From NCBI GenBank assembly GCA_035447605.1, contig DAOTHJ010000014.1, positions 1 through 54,765 on the forward strand: a DNA stretch of 54,765 nt, read 5' to 3'. Within the stretch, counting starts at the first letter, position 1. The number at the start of each line of letters is the position of its first letter. This DNA comes from UMGS1668 sp035447605 (lineage in GTDB: Bacteria > Bacillota > Clostridia > Oscillospirales > Ruminococcaceae). Both the position numbers and the translations under genes were made by a program. Shown here one piece after another: positions 9,061 to 17,079 of this stretch. The notes beneath the pieces are model-generated. The model saw nothing but the letters and a program-made list of their open reading frames with translations, ran no database searches and was not told where the DNA came from.

Positions 9061-9119
9061 AAGATTCCCCTTTTTATATGAAATTCTGGAAAACGGGCTT
9101 ACGGATGTATATTTAAGCT

Positions 9120-9148
9120 ATTTTATCATCTTGCCTTTCTTTTTGCAA
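9120..9148 (-). promoter_or_regulatory. guaB promoter
   Basis: Minus-strand TTGCAA (9143-9148), 17-bp spacer, TAAAAT (9120-9125), about 60 bp before the guaB start. I see no purine riboswitch between it and guaB. The rest of the 9061-9510 spacer holds the palindrome at 9236 and the serS terminator. Confidence 0.55.
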
Positions 9149-9235
9149 GAAGGAACTTCTTTTTGTTTTCTATTTTGCAGGATGAAATTTTTTCTCCGCT
9201 CTTTTTGCCGATTTTTCCTTCTTTTTTTCATCGTT

Positions 9236-9251
9236 AAGAACGTATGTTCTT
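9236..9251. promoter_or_regulatory. LexA-box-like palindrome
   Basis: AAGAAC-GTAT-GTTCTT contains GAACNNNNGTTC, the core of the Gram-positive SOS box. It lies about 90 bp upstream of the guaB -35 element. No known SOS gene is next to it, so a LexA role is uncertain. Confidence 0.3.
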
Positions 9252-9462
9252 TAAAAACTATGCTCAATGCCACGAAAAAGCCCCTTATGGTAAAACTGCG
9301 GGGAATGGAATATAAAATAGGCACTGTTTTCGGCCCGGTCGGCCGCGTTTTCTTCTGCCACCGATCGTTTTGCCGACCTCGCCTATAAGAATTGCCGTCC
9401 TTCGCCACGGAAAAAATATGGCCGGCGCTCCGCCTGTATTAAATAAATGTTGTAAAAGCAAC

Positions 9463-9490
9463 GAAAAGGGGCAGGTTCCTCGCCTGCCCC
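9463..9490 (-). terminator. serS terminator
   Basis: Minus-strand stem GGGGCAGG / CCTGCCCC with a seven-base loop and a TTTT tail, about 20 bp past the serS stop. Confidence 0.8.
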
Positions 9491-9510
9491 GGAAAAAGTC
9501 TATTGGTTTC

Positions 9511-10782
9511 TTATTTGATCAGATCGGTGCCGATATATTTGCGGAGCGCCTCCGGAACGGTGACGGTGCCGTCGGCGTTCTGGTAATTCTCGAGGATGGC
9601 GGCGGTGGTTCTGCCGATGGCGAGACCGGAGCCGTTGAGCGTGTGAACGAAGACCGGTTTGTCGTTCGGGCCGCTCTTGCAGCGGATCGAAGCTCTGCGG
9701 GCCTGGAAATCCTCGAAGTTGGAGCAGCTCGAGATCTCGACATATCTGCCGTAGGAGGGCATCCAGACTTCGATATCGTAGGTCTTGGCGCTGGAGAAGG
9801 TGACGTCGCCGGTGCTGAGGACGACGACGCGGTATGGCAGGCCGAGACCCTGTAAGGCAAGCTCCGCCTCGTGGGTCAAATCCTCAAGCTCCTCATAGGA
9901 GTGATCCGGATCGGCGAATTTGACGAGTTCGACCTTGTTGAACTGATGCTGGCGGATCAGTCCTCTGGTATCTCTGCCCGCGCTGCCGGCCTCCTCGCGG
10001 AAGCAGGCGGAATAGGCGCAGTACTTGATCGGCAGCTGGCTGCGGTCGAGAATCTCGTCCCGGTGCAGGTTGGTAACCGGCACTTCGGCGGTCGGAATCA
10101 GATAGAGATCCTCGTTCTCGATCTTATACATTTCCTCGGCGAACTTCGGGAGTTGGCCGGTGCCGGTCATCGAGGCCGTGTTGGCCATATAGGGCGGAAA
10201 GACCTCGGTATAGCCGTTTGTGGAGTGGAAATCCAGATAATAGTTCATGATTGCGCGCTCAAGCTTTGCACCAAAGCCGCGGTAAAAGTGGAAACGGGTG
10301 CCGGTAACTTTCGCGGCGCGTTCCGGATCGAGGATATTGAGTGCGGAACCGATATCCCAGTGTGCTTTCGGCTCAAAATCGAAGGCTCTGGGCTCGCCCC
10401 AGCGGCGGACTTCCACGTTGTCGCGGTCGTCGCGGCCATAGGGGACGCTTTCGTGCGGAATATTCGGGATGCGCAGGATGATTTCCCGCTGTAAGTTTTC
10501 GAGCTCGGAGAGGCTGTTTCCGAGTTCACGGGATTCGTCCGCGAGCTTTTTCATCTCGGCCATGATGCCGGAGACGTCTTCCCCGTTCTTCTTCAGGACC
10601 GGAATCTGCTTGCTGGCGCGGTTCTGCTCCGCCTTGATCTCATCGACCTGGGTGTTGATTTTTCTGCGTTCCGCGTCGATCGCAAGGATCTCGTCGACGT
10701 CGGCGTCCATATCTTTATTTCTTCTTCTACAGGCATTTTTTACCGTATCCGGGTTCTCTCTGATGAAACGAATATCGAGCAT
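9511..10782 (-). CDS. serS: seryl-tRNA synthetase
   Basis: Charges tRNA-Ser with serine; class II synthetase of 423 residues, standard length. The N-terminal coiled-coil arm is at about residues 30-100, motif 2 is in CFREEAGSAGRDTRGLIRQH, and motif 3 is NGSGLAIGRTTAAILENYQ. The start MLDIRFIRENPD is the family's usual one, preceded by AAGGAG. It sits just downstream of parB, as near the origin of Bacillus, and ends at its own terminator. Confidence 0.97.
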   Translation of the reverse strand: MLDIRFIRENPDTVKNACRRRNKDMDADVDEILAIDAERRKINTQVDEIKAEQNRASKQIPVLKKNGEDVSGIMAEMKKLADESRELGNSLSELENLQREIILRIPNIPHESVPYGRDDRDNVEVRRWGEPRAFDFEPKAHWDIGSALNILDPERAAKVTGTRFHFYRGFGAKLERAIMNYYLDFHSTNGYTEVFPPYMANTASMTGTGQLPKFAEEMYKIENEDLYLIPTAEVPVTNLHRDEILDRSQLPIKYCAYSACFREEAGSAGRDTRGLIRQHQFNKVELVKFADPDHSYEELEDLTHEAELALQGLGLPYRVVVLSTGDVTFSSAKTYDIEVWMPSYGRYVEISSCSNFEDFQARRASIRCKSGPNDKPVFVHTLNGSGLAIGRTTAAILENYQNADGTVTVPEALRKYIGTDLIK

Positions 10783-10802
10783 ACTCTTTTTTTCTCCTTA
10801 TG

Positions 10803-11660
10803 TCATTGAAATATTTTTTTATTGGCCAAACGCTCGCAGATCTCCGCAAGCTCTTCTTTATTATAAAAAGGAATCTCGAGGAATCCGCCCTTTTTGCCCT
10901 CGGTGATCTTAACCGGACGGCCGGTCTCCTGGGTCAGGGCGATCTCCATTTCCTTATACCAACTGTCTTTTGGGAAGGCCGCGGGGGCGGATTTCGGTGA
11001 TTTTTCCTTTTTGGAAGCAAGTTTTTCCGCTTCCCGTACGGAAAGCCCCTCTGAAGCGATCTTTTTGGCAAGCGCGGTGCGTTTTCCTTCGTCTGCGGAG
11101 AGAACCGCCTTTGCGTGTCCGGCGCTCAGGGCGCCCGTTTCGACGAGTTTGACAACCTCGTCGGGCAGAGAGAGCAGCCGCAGGGCGTTGGTGACGGCCG
11201 GGCGGGATTTTCCGACCGCGTCGGCGACTTGCTCCTGCGTCAGGCTGTATTTGTCGATCAGTTGGCGAAAACCTTTCGCCTCCTCGACCGCGTTGAGGTC
11301 CTCGCGCTGAAGGTTTTCGACCAGCGCGGCCTCGGCGGCCTCCGATTCGCTGAGCTCCCGGATCACCGCAGGCACCTCGAAAAGCCCTGCCATCCGCGCG
11401 GCCCGCCATCTGCGCTCGCCGGCCACGATCCGGTACATGCCGCTCGCGGTCGGGCGGATCAGCAGCGGCTGAAGGACGCCGTGGGTTTCGATGGATTTTG
11501 CGAGTTCGGCAAGCGCATCCTCATTAAAATCTTTTCGGGGCTGAGATCGATCCGGCTCGATCTCCGAGATCCGAACCATGCTGACGCCGCCCGTCTCCGA
11601 CCCGGTATCGGCGAACAGCACGTCGAGTCCTTTTCCAAGCCCGCCTTTTCGTTTTTCCAA
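10803..11660 (-). CDS. parB: chromosome-partitioning protein ParB (Spo0J)
   Basis: CTP-dependent DNA clamp that loads at parS and organises the origin for segregation. It is 285 residues: the LGKGLDVLFAD start, box I GERRWRA at about 81-87, box II VENLQRED at about 114-121, and a helix-turn-helix around LTQEQVADAVGKSRPAV. The start is the TTG at 11660, six bases after GGAGG and one base after the parA stop; an open frame further upstream merely overlaps parA in another register. Two matching parS sites lie just beyond parA. A second ParB-like gene (noc) lies at 15878. Confidence 0.95.
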   Translation of the reverse strand: MEKRKGGLGKGLDVLFADTGSETGGVSMVRISEIEPDRSQPRKDFNEDALAELAKSIETHGVLQPLLIRPTASGMYRIVAGERRWRAARMAGLFEVPAVIRELSESEAAEAALVENLQREDLNAVEEAKGFRQLIDKYSLTQEQVADAVGKSRPAVTNALRLLSLPDEVVKLVETGALSAGHAKAVLSADEGKRTALAKKIASEGLSVREAEKLASKKEKSPKSAPAAFPKDSWYKEMEIALTQETGRPVKITEGKKGGFLEIPFYNKEELAEICERLANKKIFQ

Positions 11661-11661
11661 T

Positions 11662-12438
11662 CTATCCCTCCGTTCTGTTCTTCTCCAGAATTTCGTCCGC
11701 CAGCGCGAGATACGACTGCGCGCCCTTTGAGGCCTGATCGTAATAGAGCACCGGCGCGCCGAAGCTCGGAGCTTCCGAAATCCGGACGTTGCGCGGTATG
11801 ATACTGCGGAAGATCTTCTGTGGGAAAAACTTTTTGACTTCATCCACGACCTGCACCGTCAGGTTGAGCCTGCCGTCGTACATGGTGAGCAGAACGCCTT
11901 CGAGGTCGATCGTACTGTTGTAGAGCCTTTTAACCTGCCGGACCGTGGCCATCAGCTGCGAGAGACCCTCCAGCGCATAGTATTCGCACTGAATCGGCAC
12001 AAGGATCGTATCGCAGGCGGCAAGGCCGTTGATCGTGATCAGTCCGAGGGATGGCGGGCAGTCGATGCAGACATACTCGTAGCGTCCTTTGACGGATGCA
12101 AGCGCCTCGCGCAGTTTCATGGCGCGGTTTTCCATCTCTACGAGCTCGATCTCGGCGCCGGCAAGGTCGATGCTGGAAGGAATCAGGTCGAGATTCTGGA
12201 ACTTTGTGCGGATGATGGTCTGCTCCGCCGGGCAGGCGCCCGTGAAGATATCGTAGATAGTATGCTTCATTTCGCGCTTGTTGATACCGACGCCGGAGGT
12301 CGCGTTGCCCTGCGGATCGGAATCCACGAGCAGCACCCGGCCCGGGCAGCGGTAAGCCAGAGAAGCGGCGAGATTCACCGCGGTGGTGGTCTTCCCGACT
12401 CCGCCCTTCTGGTTGGCGAAAGCGATGGTTTTTCCCAT
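11662..12438 (-). CDS. parA: chromosome-partitioning ATPase ParA (Soj)
   Basis: Deviant Walker ATPase that moves or segregates ParB-parS complexes and influences DnaA. It is 258 residues, with KGGVGKTT at residues 11-18 and the switch segments VDSDPQGNATSG and YEYVCIDCPPSLG. The start ATG 12438 follows GGAGGCAGAA. One base separates its stop from the parB TTG. Upstream lies about 1 kb of noncoding DNA with parS. In Bacillus, noc directly precedes this gene; here about 3.4 kb intervenes. Confidence 0.96.
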   Translation of the reverse strand: MGKTIAFANQKGGVGKTTTAVNLAASLAYRCPGRVLLVDSDPQGNATSGVGINKREMKHTIYDIFTGACPAEQTIIRTKFQNLDLIPSSIDLAGAEIELVEMENRAMKLREALASVKGRYEYVCIDCPPSLGLITINGLAACDTILVPIQCEYYALEGLSQLMATVRQVKRLYNSTIDLEGVLLTMYDGRLNLTVQVVDEVKKFFPQKIFRSIIPRNVRISEAPSFGAPVLYYDQASKGAQSYLALADEILEKNRTEG

Positions 12439-12546
12439 TTCTGCCTCCGTAAATTTCCGTATGATATTCAAATTATATCATATATGCGCTTTTTTTCAAG
12501 GAAAAGCGGGAAATTCGCCCTCTCTTTTTGCAAAAGGCCTCCGGAA

Positions 12547-12562
12547 TGTTTCACGTGGAACT
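12547..12562. other. parS site 1
   Basis: TGTTTCACGTGGAACT differs from the consensus TGTTTCACGTGAAACA at two positions. It lies about 110 bp upstream of parA. Confidence 0.85.
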
Positions 12563-12781
12563 TTTTCGAAAAAGCCAAAAAGGCCGGCGCAGAAACAAAT
12601 AGCGGCCATCTTTCTTCGTTTTTTCCGGAAAAACGGTTCCCGCGGCGGCGGTACATGCCCGCCCTTCTCCTTTCGGAGTATGCCGCGGCCGGTGTTGCCG
12701 GAGCATAAAGAGGCCGGCTGCCGACAGAAGGAGAAGGAAAGGAGGCCTATAGAAGCGCTGTGTTCCATGATTTCCGGTAAA

Positions 12782-12797
12782 TGTTCCACGTGGAACA
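12782..12797. other. parS site 2
   Basis: TGTTCCACGTGGAACA is a perfect 16-bp palindrome, one of the well-tolerated forms of the ParB target. It is 235 bp from site 1. Between the two sites I see no gene. Confidence 0.9.
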
Positions 12798-12850
12798 AGG
12801 GAAGGTCCCCCTTCTTCGTTTCTCTCGGCCGGGCAGTTCCGGTAGCGGCG

Positions 12851-13278
12851 AGAGCATACAGTGGTCGGGCGACAAGTCATGCCTGAAACTGCCGGGAGCC
12901 ATCGAAAACAAGGCACATCAAAAATGCCCGCCGGCAAAAATGCCTGCGGGCAAAATGCGTGATAAGAGGGATATGGCATCTCTCGGAACAGGTTCTCATC
13001 CGCACTGCAGGCAGGGCTCGTCGCCCCGAGCACGGATCGGAACAGGTGATTTTTGCACGTTCTTTGGACGGAAGTTGATTCCCCGGAGCATGCAGTGTCC
13101 GGACAGCAAGTCATACCGGAAACCGCCAGAAACCGGACGCAAATCAAAAATGCCCGCCGGCAAAAGTGCCTGCGGGCAAAATACATTGTATTAGATGAGA
13201 TGGCATCTCTCGGAACAGGTCCCCATCCACACTGCAGGCAGGGCTCGTCGCCCCGGACGCGGATCGGGACAGGCAATC
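12851..13278. repeat. two-copy direct repeat of about 195 bp with internal hairpin
   Basis: Copy A (about 12851-13050) and copy B (about 13085-13278) share long identical blocks, such as ATCAAAAATGCCCGCCGGCA, ATGGCATCTCTCGGAACAGG and CACTGCAGGCAGGGCTCGTC. Each contains a 28-bp imperfect palindrome (12925-12952 and 13151-13178; GCCCGCCGGC opposite GCCTGCGGGC). The copies differ by substitutions and small indels. I see no convincing gene in 12439-13467; one long frame here has no start signal and only reflects the repeat. Confidence 0.8.
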
Positions 13279-13467
13279 CATTGGGGCAAGATATTCTCTC
13301 CGCCATACGGATTTCTCCCGAACTTTTGAGAGAAAAGGTCCCCATCCCCTATTTCCGGAGCCGAATTGGAAACGTCTCCGCCGAAGGGACGGAGGTGGTC
13401 GCCTATGCCTTCCCCTGTTTTCGGAACGAAAAATCCGCCCCTCTTCTGAGCACGGGGTTTGTCGGCC

Positions 13468-13965
13468 TTACTTCCCGGCGTTTCTCCCGTAACCGGCATC
13501 GTTCAGCAGATTGGCCAGGCAGTGCATGCGTTCGGAGATCAGTTCGTCGTCCCGGGAGAGCGCATCCGCAAACAGACGGATATCCGTATCCAGCATCGGG
13601 TTCTGGTCGCAAACCTCCACCGTCATGGCGCTTCCCTGCAGGCCGATCCGCGCGACCAGCGGATTCTTCTCGTCGTAGAGTTTCGGAAAGCGGTAAGCGT
13701 CCGCAAGAAAAGCCTTCGCCTCCGTGATCAGCAGCGCAAGGTCAAGCACGCGATGGATCGGCAGTTCCTCCGACTGGCGCGACCAGCGTTCCCCGCTCTT
13801 GCGCCAGACCTTGGCCGAGATATCGATATTGCCACGGTCGTTCCACTGCGCGAGCCCGAGCGAGAGGCCTTTCGTCTCCGAATTCCCCGCCTCCCGTCCG
13901 TCCACCTCGTCGTAATCCGGGCAAAGAAACACCGGTTTATGTTTTAAGTTGCTTGGAATTTCCAT
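13468..13965 (-). CDS. DUF6530-like protein
   Basis: A soluble protein of 165 residues with no signal peptide or TM helix. The segments PVFLCPDYDEVDG, KGLSLGLAQWNDRGNIDISAKVW and EELPIHRVLDLALLI resemble a conserved family I believe is DUF6530; the assignment is from memory and the function is unknown. The start ATG 13965 is chosen because GGAGGG lies nine bases upstream. It is transcribed alone from the strong promoter at 14003-14031, which overlaps a dyad that could be an operator. It forms part of the accessory block between noc and parA. Confidence 0.7.
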   Translation of the reverse strand: MEIPSNLKHKPVFLCPDYDEVDGREAGNSETKGLSLGLAQWNDRGNIDISAKVWRKSGERWSRQSEELPIHRVLDLALLITEAKAFLADAYRFPKLYDEKNPLVARIGLQGSAMTVEVCDQNPMLDTDIRLFADALSRDDELISERMHCLANLLNDAGYGRNAGK

Positions 13966-13983
13966 TTTGATTCCCTCCAAATA

Positions 13984-14000
13984 TTCAGTGAATTACTGAA
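13984..14000. promoter_or_regulatory. dyad over the transcription start of the DUF6530-like gene
   Basis: TTCAGT-GAATT-ACTGAA is a perfect 6-bp inverted repeat, just downstream of the -10 element and therefore about at +1 to +20. A second palindrome, TAGTA-TAT-TACTA (14002-14014), covers the -10 itself. This suggests repression. Confidence 0.4.
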
Positions 14001-14002
14001 AT

Positions 14003-14031
14003 AGTATATTACTAAATATCAAGAATGTCAA
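14003..14031 (-). promoter_or_regulatory. promoter of the DUF6530-like gene
   Basis: Minus-strand TTGACA (14026-14031), 17-bp spacer, TATACT (14003-14008), about 40 bp before the start codon. Confidence 0.75.
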
Positions 14032-14164
14032 CCCATCCCAGTTCATTTTTGTTCCTGTTTTTGTTTTTCTTCAAGTTTTTACCTTTTTTGTCCTTTTCTG
14101 AAAGAAGCGCGCTCATTTTGCCGTTCCCCGGGCAGGTTTTCTCCTACGGCAAAGCATCCGGGCA

Positions 14165-14192
14165 TAAAAAAACCGCGTGTTTTTTCACGCGG
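14165..14192 (-). terminator. terminator of the acetyltransferase gene
   Basis: Minus-strand stem CCGCGTG / CACGCGG with a six-base loop, followed by seven T residues. It is about 50 bp beyond the stop. Confidence 0.85.
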
Positions 14193-14239
14193 CCGAATCC
14201 CGGTGTTTTCCCGAGGCGGATGCCTCCGGAAGGTCCGTT

Positions 14240-14830
14240 TTACGGATTCCCCAGATATTCCTCTTTCGTCAGGGAGAAGCAGCGCTCATCCCGGGCGCTT
14301 CCGTCCCAGATTTTCCATGCGCGGCGAAGTGTTCCCTCATAACGGAAGCCGCATTTTTCGATCACGCGGCCGGAAGCAAGGTTCTCCGGGAAGTGATACA
14401 CGGTCAGCATGGTGAGGCCGCCCTCCCGGAACGCCCAATCCGTCACGGCGCGGACGGCTTCCGGCATCAGGCCCCTGCCCCAGCACTCCTGCGCCAGCAC
14501 ATATCCGATTTCACGGATATCCCCTCCGGCGCGCTTTTTGTCCGGATGCAGGCCGATGGAGCCGACCGCCTTCCCGCTCTCTTTGAGCACGATGGCGAGC
14601 ACTTCCTCTCCCGAGATAAATTCAGCCAGCTTTGCCGCCGACTCCTCCATGCTCGCATGGGGCTTCCATCCGGCTTTGGGGCCGACCTCCGGGTCCTTTG
14701 CGTAGCGGTAAAAATCCTCGAGGTCTCCGGTTCCCCATCTGCGCAGGATCAGCCGCTCCGTTTCAAGCCGCTCCGGCAGATGAAAGCCGCTCTCTTCCGT
14801 CAAAATTCCTATCTCTCCTCCGCGTGTCAT
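14240..14830 (-). CDS. GNAT family N-acetyltransferase, RimJ/RimL type
   Basis: A 196-residue acetyl-CoA-dependent acetyltransferase. The LETERLILRRWGTGDLEDFY start of the fold, IREIGYVLAQECWGRGLMPE (acetyl-CoA pyrophosphate loop) and NLASGRVIEKCGFRYEGTLR near the end are the standard motifs of the RimJ/RimL/YdaF-like subgroup. ATG 14830 has GGAGG eight bases upstream; an ATG 12 codons earlier has none. The promoter is at 14898-14926. The acceptor (protein N-terminus or small molecule) cannot be told from sequence. Confidence 0.88.
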   Translation of the reverse strand: MTRGGEIGILTEESGFHLPERLETERLILRRWGTGDLEDFYRYAKDPEVGPKAGWKPHASMEESAAKLAEFISGEEVLAIVLKESGKAVGSIGLHPDKKRAGGDIREIGYVLAQECWGRGLMPEAVRAVTDWAFREGGLTMLTVYHFPENLASGRVIEKCGFRYEGTLRRAWKIWDGSARDERCFSLTKEEYLGNP

Positions 14831-14897
14831 ATCCCGCACCTCCCGAAATTTTGTCTTACCAGCCATAAACTATGGTATAATAAAAATAATTAACAGG

Positions 14898-14926
14898 ATT
14901 ATATCAGAAAACCTTGCGTTTCGCAA
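14898..14926 (-). promoter_or_regulatory. promoter of the acetyltransferase gene
   Basis: Minus-strand TTGCGA (14921-14926), 17-bp spacer, TATAAT (14898-14903). On the opposite strand an extended -10 (TATGGTATAAT, ending near 14882) may serve yjbQ. Confidence 0.65.
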
Positions 14927-14999
14927 TCGGCCGCGGCAGATTTCCGGCCGTCCGCAGGCTCACGCCGCCTTTGCGGTAAAATACGCAGAAAGGACTATT

Positions 15000-15404
15000 A
15001 TGAATCTCTTTTCCCATAAACTTCGCACCTCCGGAGCACAGTCCATGACAAAAATCACGGCGTCCATCCTCTCCGATCTCCGGGAGAGCGGCGTGCAGGA
15101 GGGCATCGCCGTCGTCTGGTCGCCGCATACCACCGCCGGCATCACCGTCAACGAGAACGCCGACCCAGACGTGGTGCACGATATGCTTTATGGCTTTGAA
15201 AAGGCCATTCCGTCCAGGGACGCAAACTATCTCCACGCCGAGGGCAACTCCCACGCGCACATGAAGACCACGCTGTTTGGTCCGTCACAGACTCTGATCG
15301 TCACAAGCGGCAGGCTTCTGCTCGGCGTCTGGCAGGACGTATACTTCTGCGACTTCGACGGCCCCCGCGACCGGACTTACTATGTAAAAATTATCGAAGG
15401 ATGA
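15000..15404 (+). CDS. yjbQ: YjbQ/UPF0047 family protein
   Basis: A 134-residue protein of the YjbQ family, reported to have thiamine-phosphate synthase side activity; the true role is uncertain. The conserved HTTAGITVNENADPDV, NSHAHMKTTLFG and GTWQ-like LLLGVWQDVYFCDFDGPR segments are present, including the histidines that bind metal. The start is supported by AAAGGACTATT. The last eleven codons and the stop lie in the first unit of the tandem repeat at 15365-15750, so the 3' end of the gene has been duplicated twice downstream. Confidence 0.92.
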   Translation: MNLFSHKLRTSGAQSMTKITASILSDLRESGVQEGIAVVWSPHTTAGITVNENADPDVVHDMLYGFEKAIPSRDANYLHAEGNSHAHMKTTLFGPSQTLIVTSGRLLLGVWQDVYFCDFDGPRDRTYYVKIIEG

Positions 15405-15750
15405 GCACGCATGTAAAGAGCTCATGGGATTGGCTTTTCTTTCTCTTTTGAAAAAAACGTCCCCGCCGGAAAGGTACCGTTTTGCCTTTGAAAAAAGCCT
15501 TTTCTTCGGTGCCTTTGCCCGTCTCTCCGGCTCCGCGACCGGACTTACTATGTAAAAATCATTGAAGGGTGAGCACGCATGTAAAGAGCTCATGGGATTG
15601 GCTTTTCTTTCTCGTTTGAAAAAAGAGCGTTCCCATTGCGAAAGGGCGCCGTTTTTCCTTTGAAAAAAGCCTTTTCTTCGGTGCCTTTGCCCGTCTCTCC
15701 GGCTCCGCGACCGGACTTACTATGTAAAAATTATCAAAGGATGAGCACGA
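15365..15750. repeat. tandem duplication of the yjbQ 3' end
   Basis: Units begin at 15365, 15533 and 15705 (periods 168 and 172 bp); the third is cut off at about 15750. Each starts with CCGCGACCGGACTTACTATG, encodes RDRTYYVKII(E/K)G and a TGA, and continues into shared spacer with GAGCTCATGGGATTGGC and AAAAAAGCCTTTTCTTCGG. The unit interior has diverged (GTCCCCGCCGG in unit 1, TTCCCATTGCG in unit 2). The ATGAGC...GCTCAT palindrome around each stop can fold. No ribosome site supports independent expression of the copies. Confidence 0.95.
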
Positions 15751-15755
15751 TTTCA

Positions 15756-15792
15756 CACAAAAAGACCGCTCGGGAGAAGCGGTCTTTTTGTG
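15756..15792. terminator. bidirectional terminator between yjbQ and noc
   Basis: Fifteen-base stem CACAAAAAGACCGCT / AGCGGTCTTTTTGTG with a seven-base loop, between convergent genes; A- and T-runs are inside the stem. Confidence 0.88.
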
Positions 15793-15877
15793 CTTTCAGG
15801 GGAATGTGTCTGATATCACTGCAGGCGCGTATGCGGAAAACACGCCTTTACAGCCTTTGGTACCGTCAGGTGCCGGT

Positions 15878-16714
15878 TCAGGTTCCGACCGCGCTTTTCG
15901 TCAGAGTCATCACCTTTTTTTCCGGAACCCGGATGGTGTAACAGAGATAGCCGTCTTCCCGCGTCATCGTGCTCATAGCCTCGATGCCCGCGGATCTCAT
16001 CACTTCGACGGCGTGCTCAATCGTATTCTGAAAAACGCGCACATCCCGGATCAGGTACCGGGTCTGCGCGGGAGGGCGCTTCTCCTGCCGGCTCCGGAGA
16101 ATCGCATCCACATAGGCTTCCGCCTCCTGTACGCTCAGAGACGCCCTGGCCATATGGTCGGCCGCCTGCATCCGGCCTTCGTCGTCCGGAATTCGGAGCA
16201 AGGCCCTGGCATGCCGTTCCGTCAACCCTCCGGAACGGACTTTTGCCTTCACTCCTTCCGACAGGCGAAGCAGGCGGAGCTTATTGGAGAGCGTCGAGGG
16301 GGCAAGGCCCAGTTTCCGTGCGGCCTCCTCCTGCCTGACGCCCCAGATGCCGATCAGCTCGGAGATGCCCTCCGCCTCCTCAAAAATATCGAGGTCGGAG
16401 CGCTGCAGATTTTCCGTCAGCGCCCAGAGCGCCGCCTCGCGGTCGTTCAGATCATAGACGATCGCGGCAATCTGTTTCTCTCCGATTGAGGCGGCGGCCC
16501 GCAGCCGGCGTTCCCCGACGATCAGCTCGTAGCCGAGTCCGGTTCTTCGCACCGCGATCGGCTGGATCAGCCCGTTTTCCCGGATACTTTCAGCAAGGGA
16601 GGCGATCTCAGCGGGGTCAAAACTTTTCCGCGGCTGGGCGGGATTCGGATGCACTTGATCGACAGGAACGAAAACAACCCTGTTTTGATTTTTCCGAAAA
16701 TCCAACATGCCCAA
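15878..16714 (-). CDS. noc: ParB-like nucleoid occlusion protein Noc
   Basis: A 278-residue ParB paralogue, the last gene of the rpmH-to-noc block. Box I GERRLRA, box II TENLQRSDLD and the helix-turn-helix VRQEEAARKLGLAPSTLSN are present. Its position immediately after rsmG is that of noc in Bacillus, where the protein binds its own DNA site, associates with membrane and blocks division over the nucleoid. The start is taken as TTG 16714 (seven bases after GGAGG); ATG 16708 is a close alternative. It could instead be a second Spo0J-type protein; the gene order favours Noc. Confidence 0.85.
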   Translation of the reverse strand: MGMLDFRKNQNRVVFVPVDQVHPNPAQPRKSFDPAEIASLAESIRENGLIQPIAVRRTGLGYELIVGERRLRAAASIGEKQIAAIVYDLNDREAALWALTENLQRSDLDIFEEAEGISELIGIWGVRQEEAARKLGLAPSTLSNKLRLLRLSEGVKAKVRSGGLTERHARALLRIPDDEGRMQAADHMARASLSVQEAEAYVDAILRSRQEKRPPAQTRYLIRDVRVFQNTIEHAVEVMRSAGIEAMSTMTREDGYLCYTIRVPEKKVMTLTKSAVGT

Positions 16715-16883
16715 GGCATCGCCTCCCTTACACCAAAAAGCATAGCATGGTATTCCAGAGATTTCCAGATAAATCGACCGCAAAAAATACGCCCTTTCGG
16801 CTTTCTCCGGCAAAAATTCTGTCTGCGAAGAAAGGAAAAGGCGTTTTTAAAAAGAAATCTGTTTTGTTTTGCGAACTTTTTTT

Positions 16884-17060
16884 GTCGCAGATCATGACCC
16901 ATGTGCATATGCTGATAGGTTCGCCGCGAGGGTTTTCCTGCCGTGGCTTTTTTGTTTTTGTTTTGGCAAAAGGGCAGCAAAACGTCCGCCATGCCTCCGC
17001 CGGATTCCGAAAAAAGTCTTATCGCAATATGCTGCCAACGCGCATATCCCGATAAGTTCG
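16884..17060 (-). repeat. diverged repeat with strong hairpin downstream of rsmG
   Basis: On the minus strand, GGCGAACTTATCGGGATATGC (given here as its first 20 bases GGCGAACTTATCGGGATATG) near 17055 recurs about 130 bp later as GGCGAACCTATCAGCATATG, each followed by a TGCGA(T/C)AA segment. The first copy folds: CTTATCG pairs with CGATAAG and ATATGC with GCATAT (17017-17055). The tail of rsmG has a related GGAACCTATCC. No gene is evident in 16715-17079. Confidence 0.55.
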
Positions 17061-17079
17061 CCGCCGCGGAGGTTACTCA

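Noticed and set aside
9118..9231. 37-codon basic peptide upstream of guaB
   Set aside because: No Shine-Dalgarno site, lysine/arginine-rich from A-rich noncoding DNA, and it overlaps the guaB promoter.
12551..13345. A 264-codon minus-strand frame with many cysteines between parA and the DUF6530-like gene
   Set aside because: No start signal, spans a parS site, and its internal similarity simply reflects the two-copy DNA repeat read in different frames.
14007..14111. 34-codon minus-strand frame (MSALLSEKDKKG...) upstream of the DUF6530-like gene
   Set aside because: Weak ribosome site, and the -35/-10 of the downstream gene lie within it.
15365..15750. CRISPR-like array
   Set aside because: Periods of about 170 bp, gene-derived units and only two and a fraction copies; no cas genes. 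The shorter-period arrays at mnmE and hemW have no conserved repeat with unique spacers.
12439..15877. Possible mobile element between parA and noc
   Set aside because: No transposase, integrase, terminal inverted repeats or target duplication seen; the genes (DUF6530-like, acetyltransferase, yjbQ) look like ordinary chromosomal genes.
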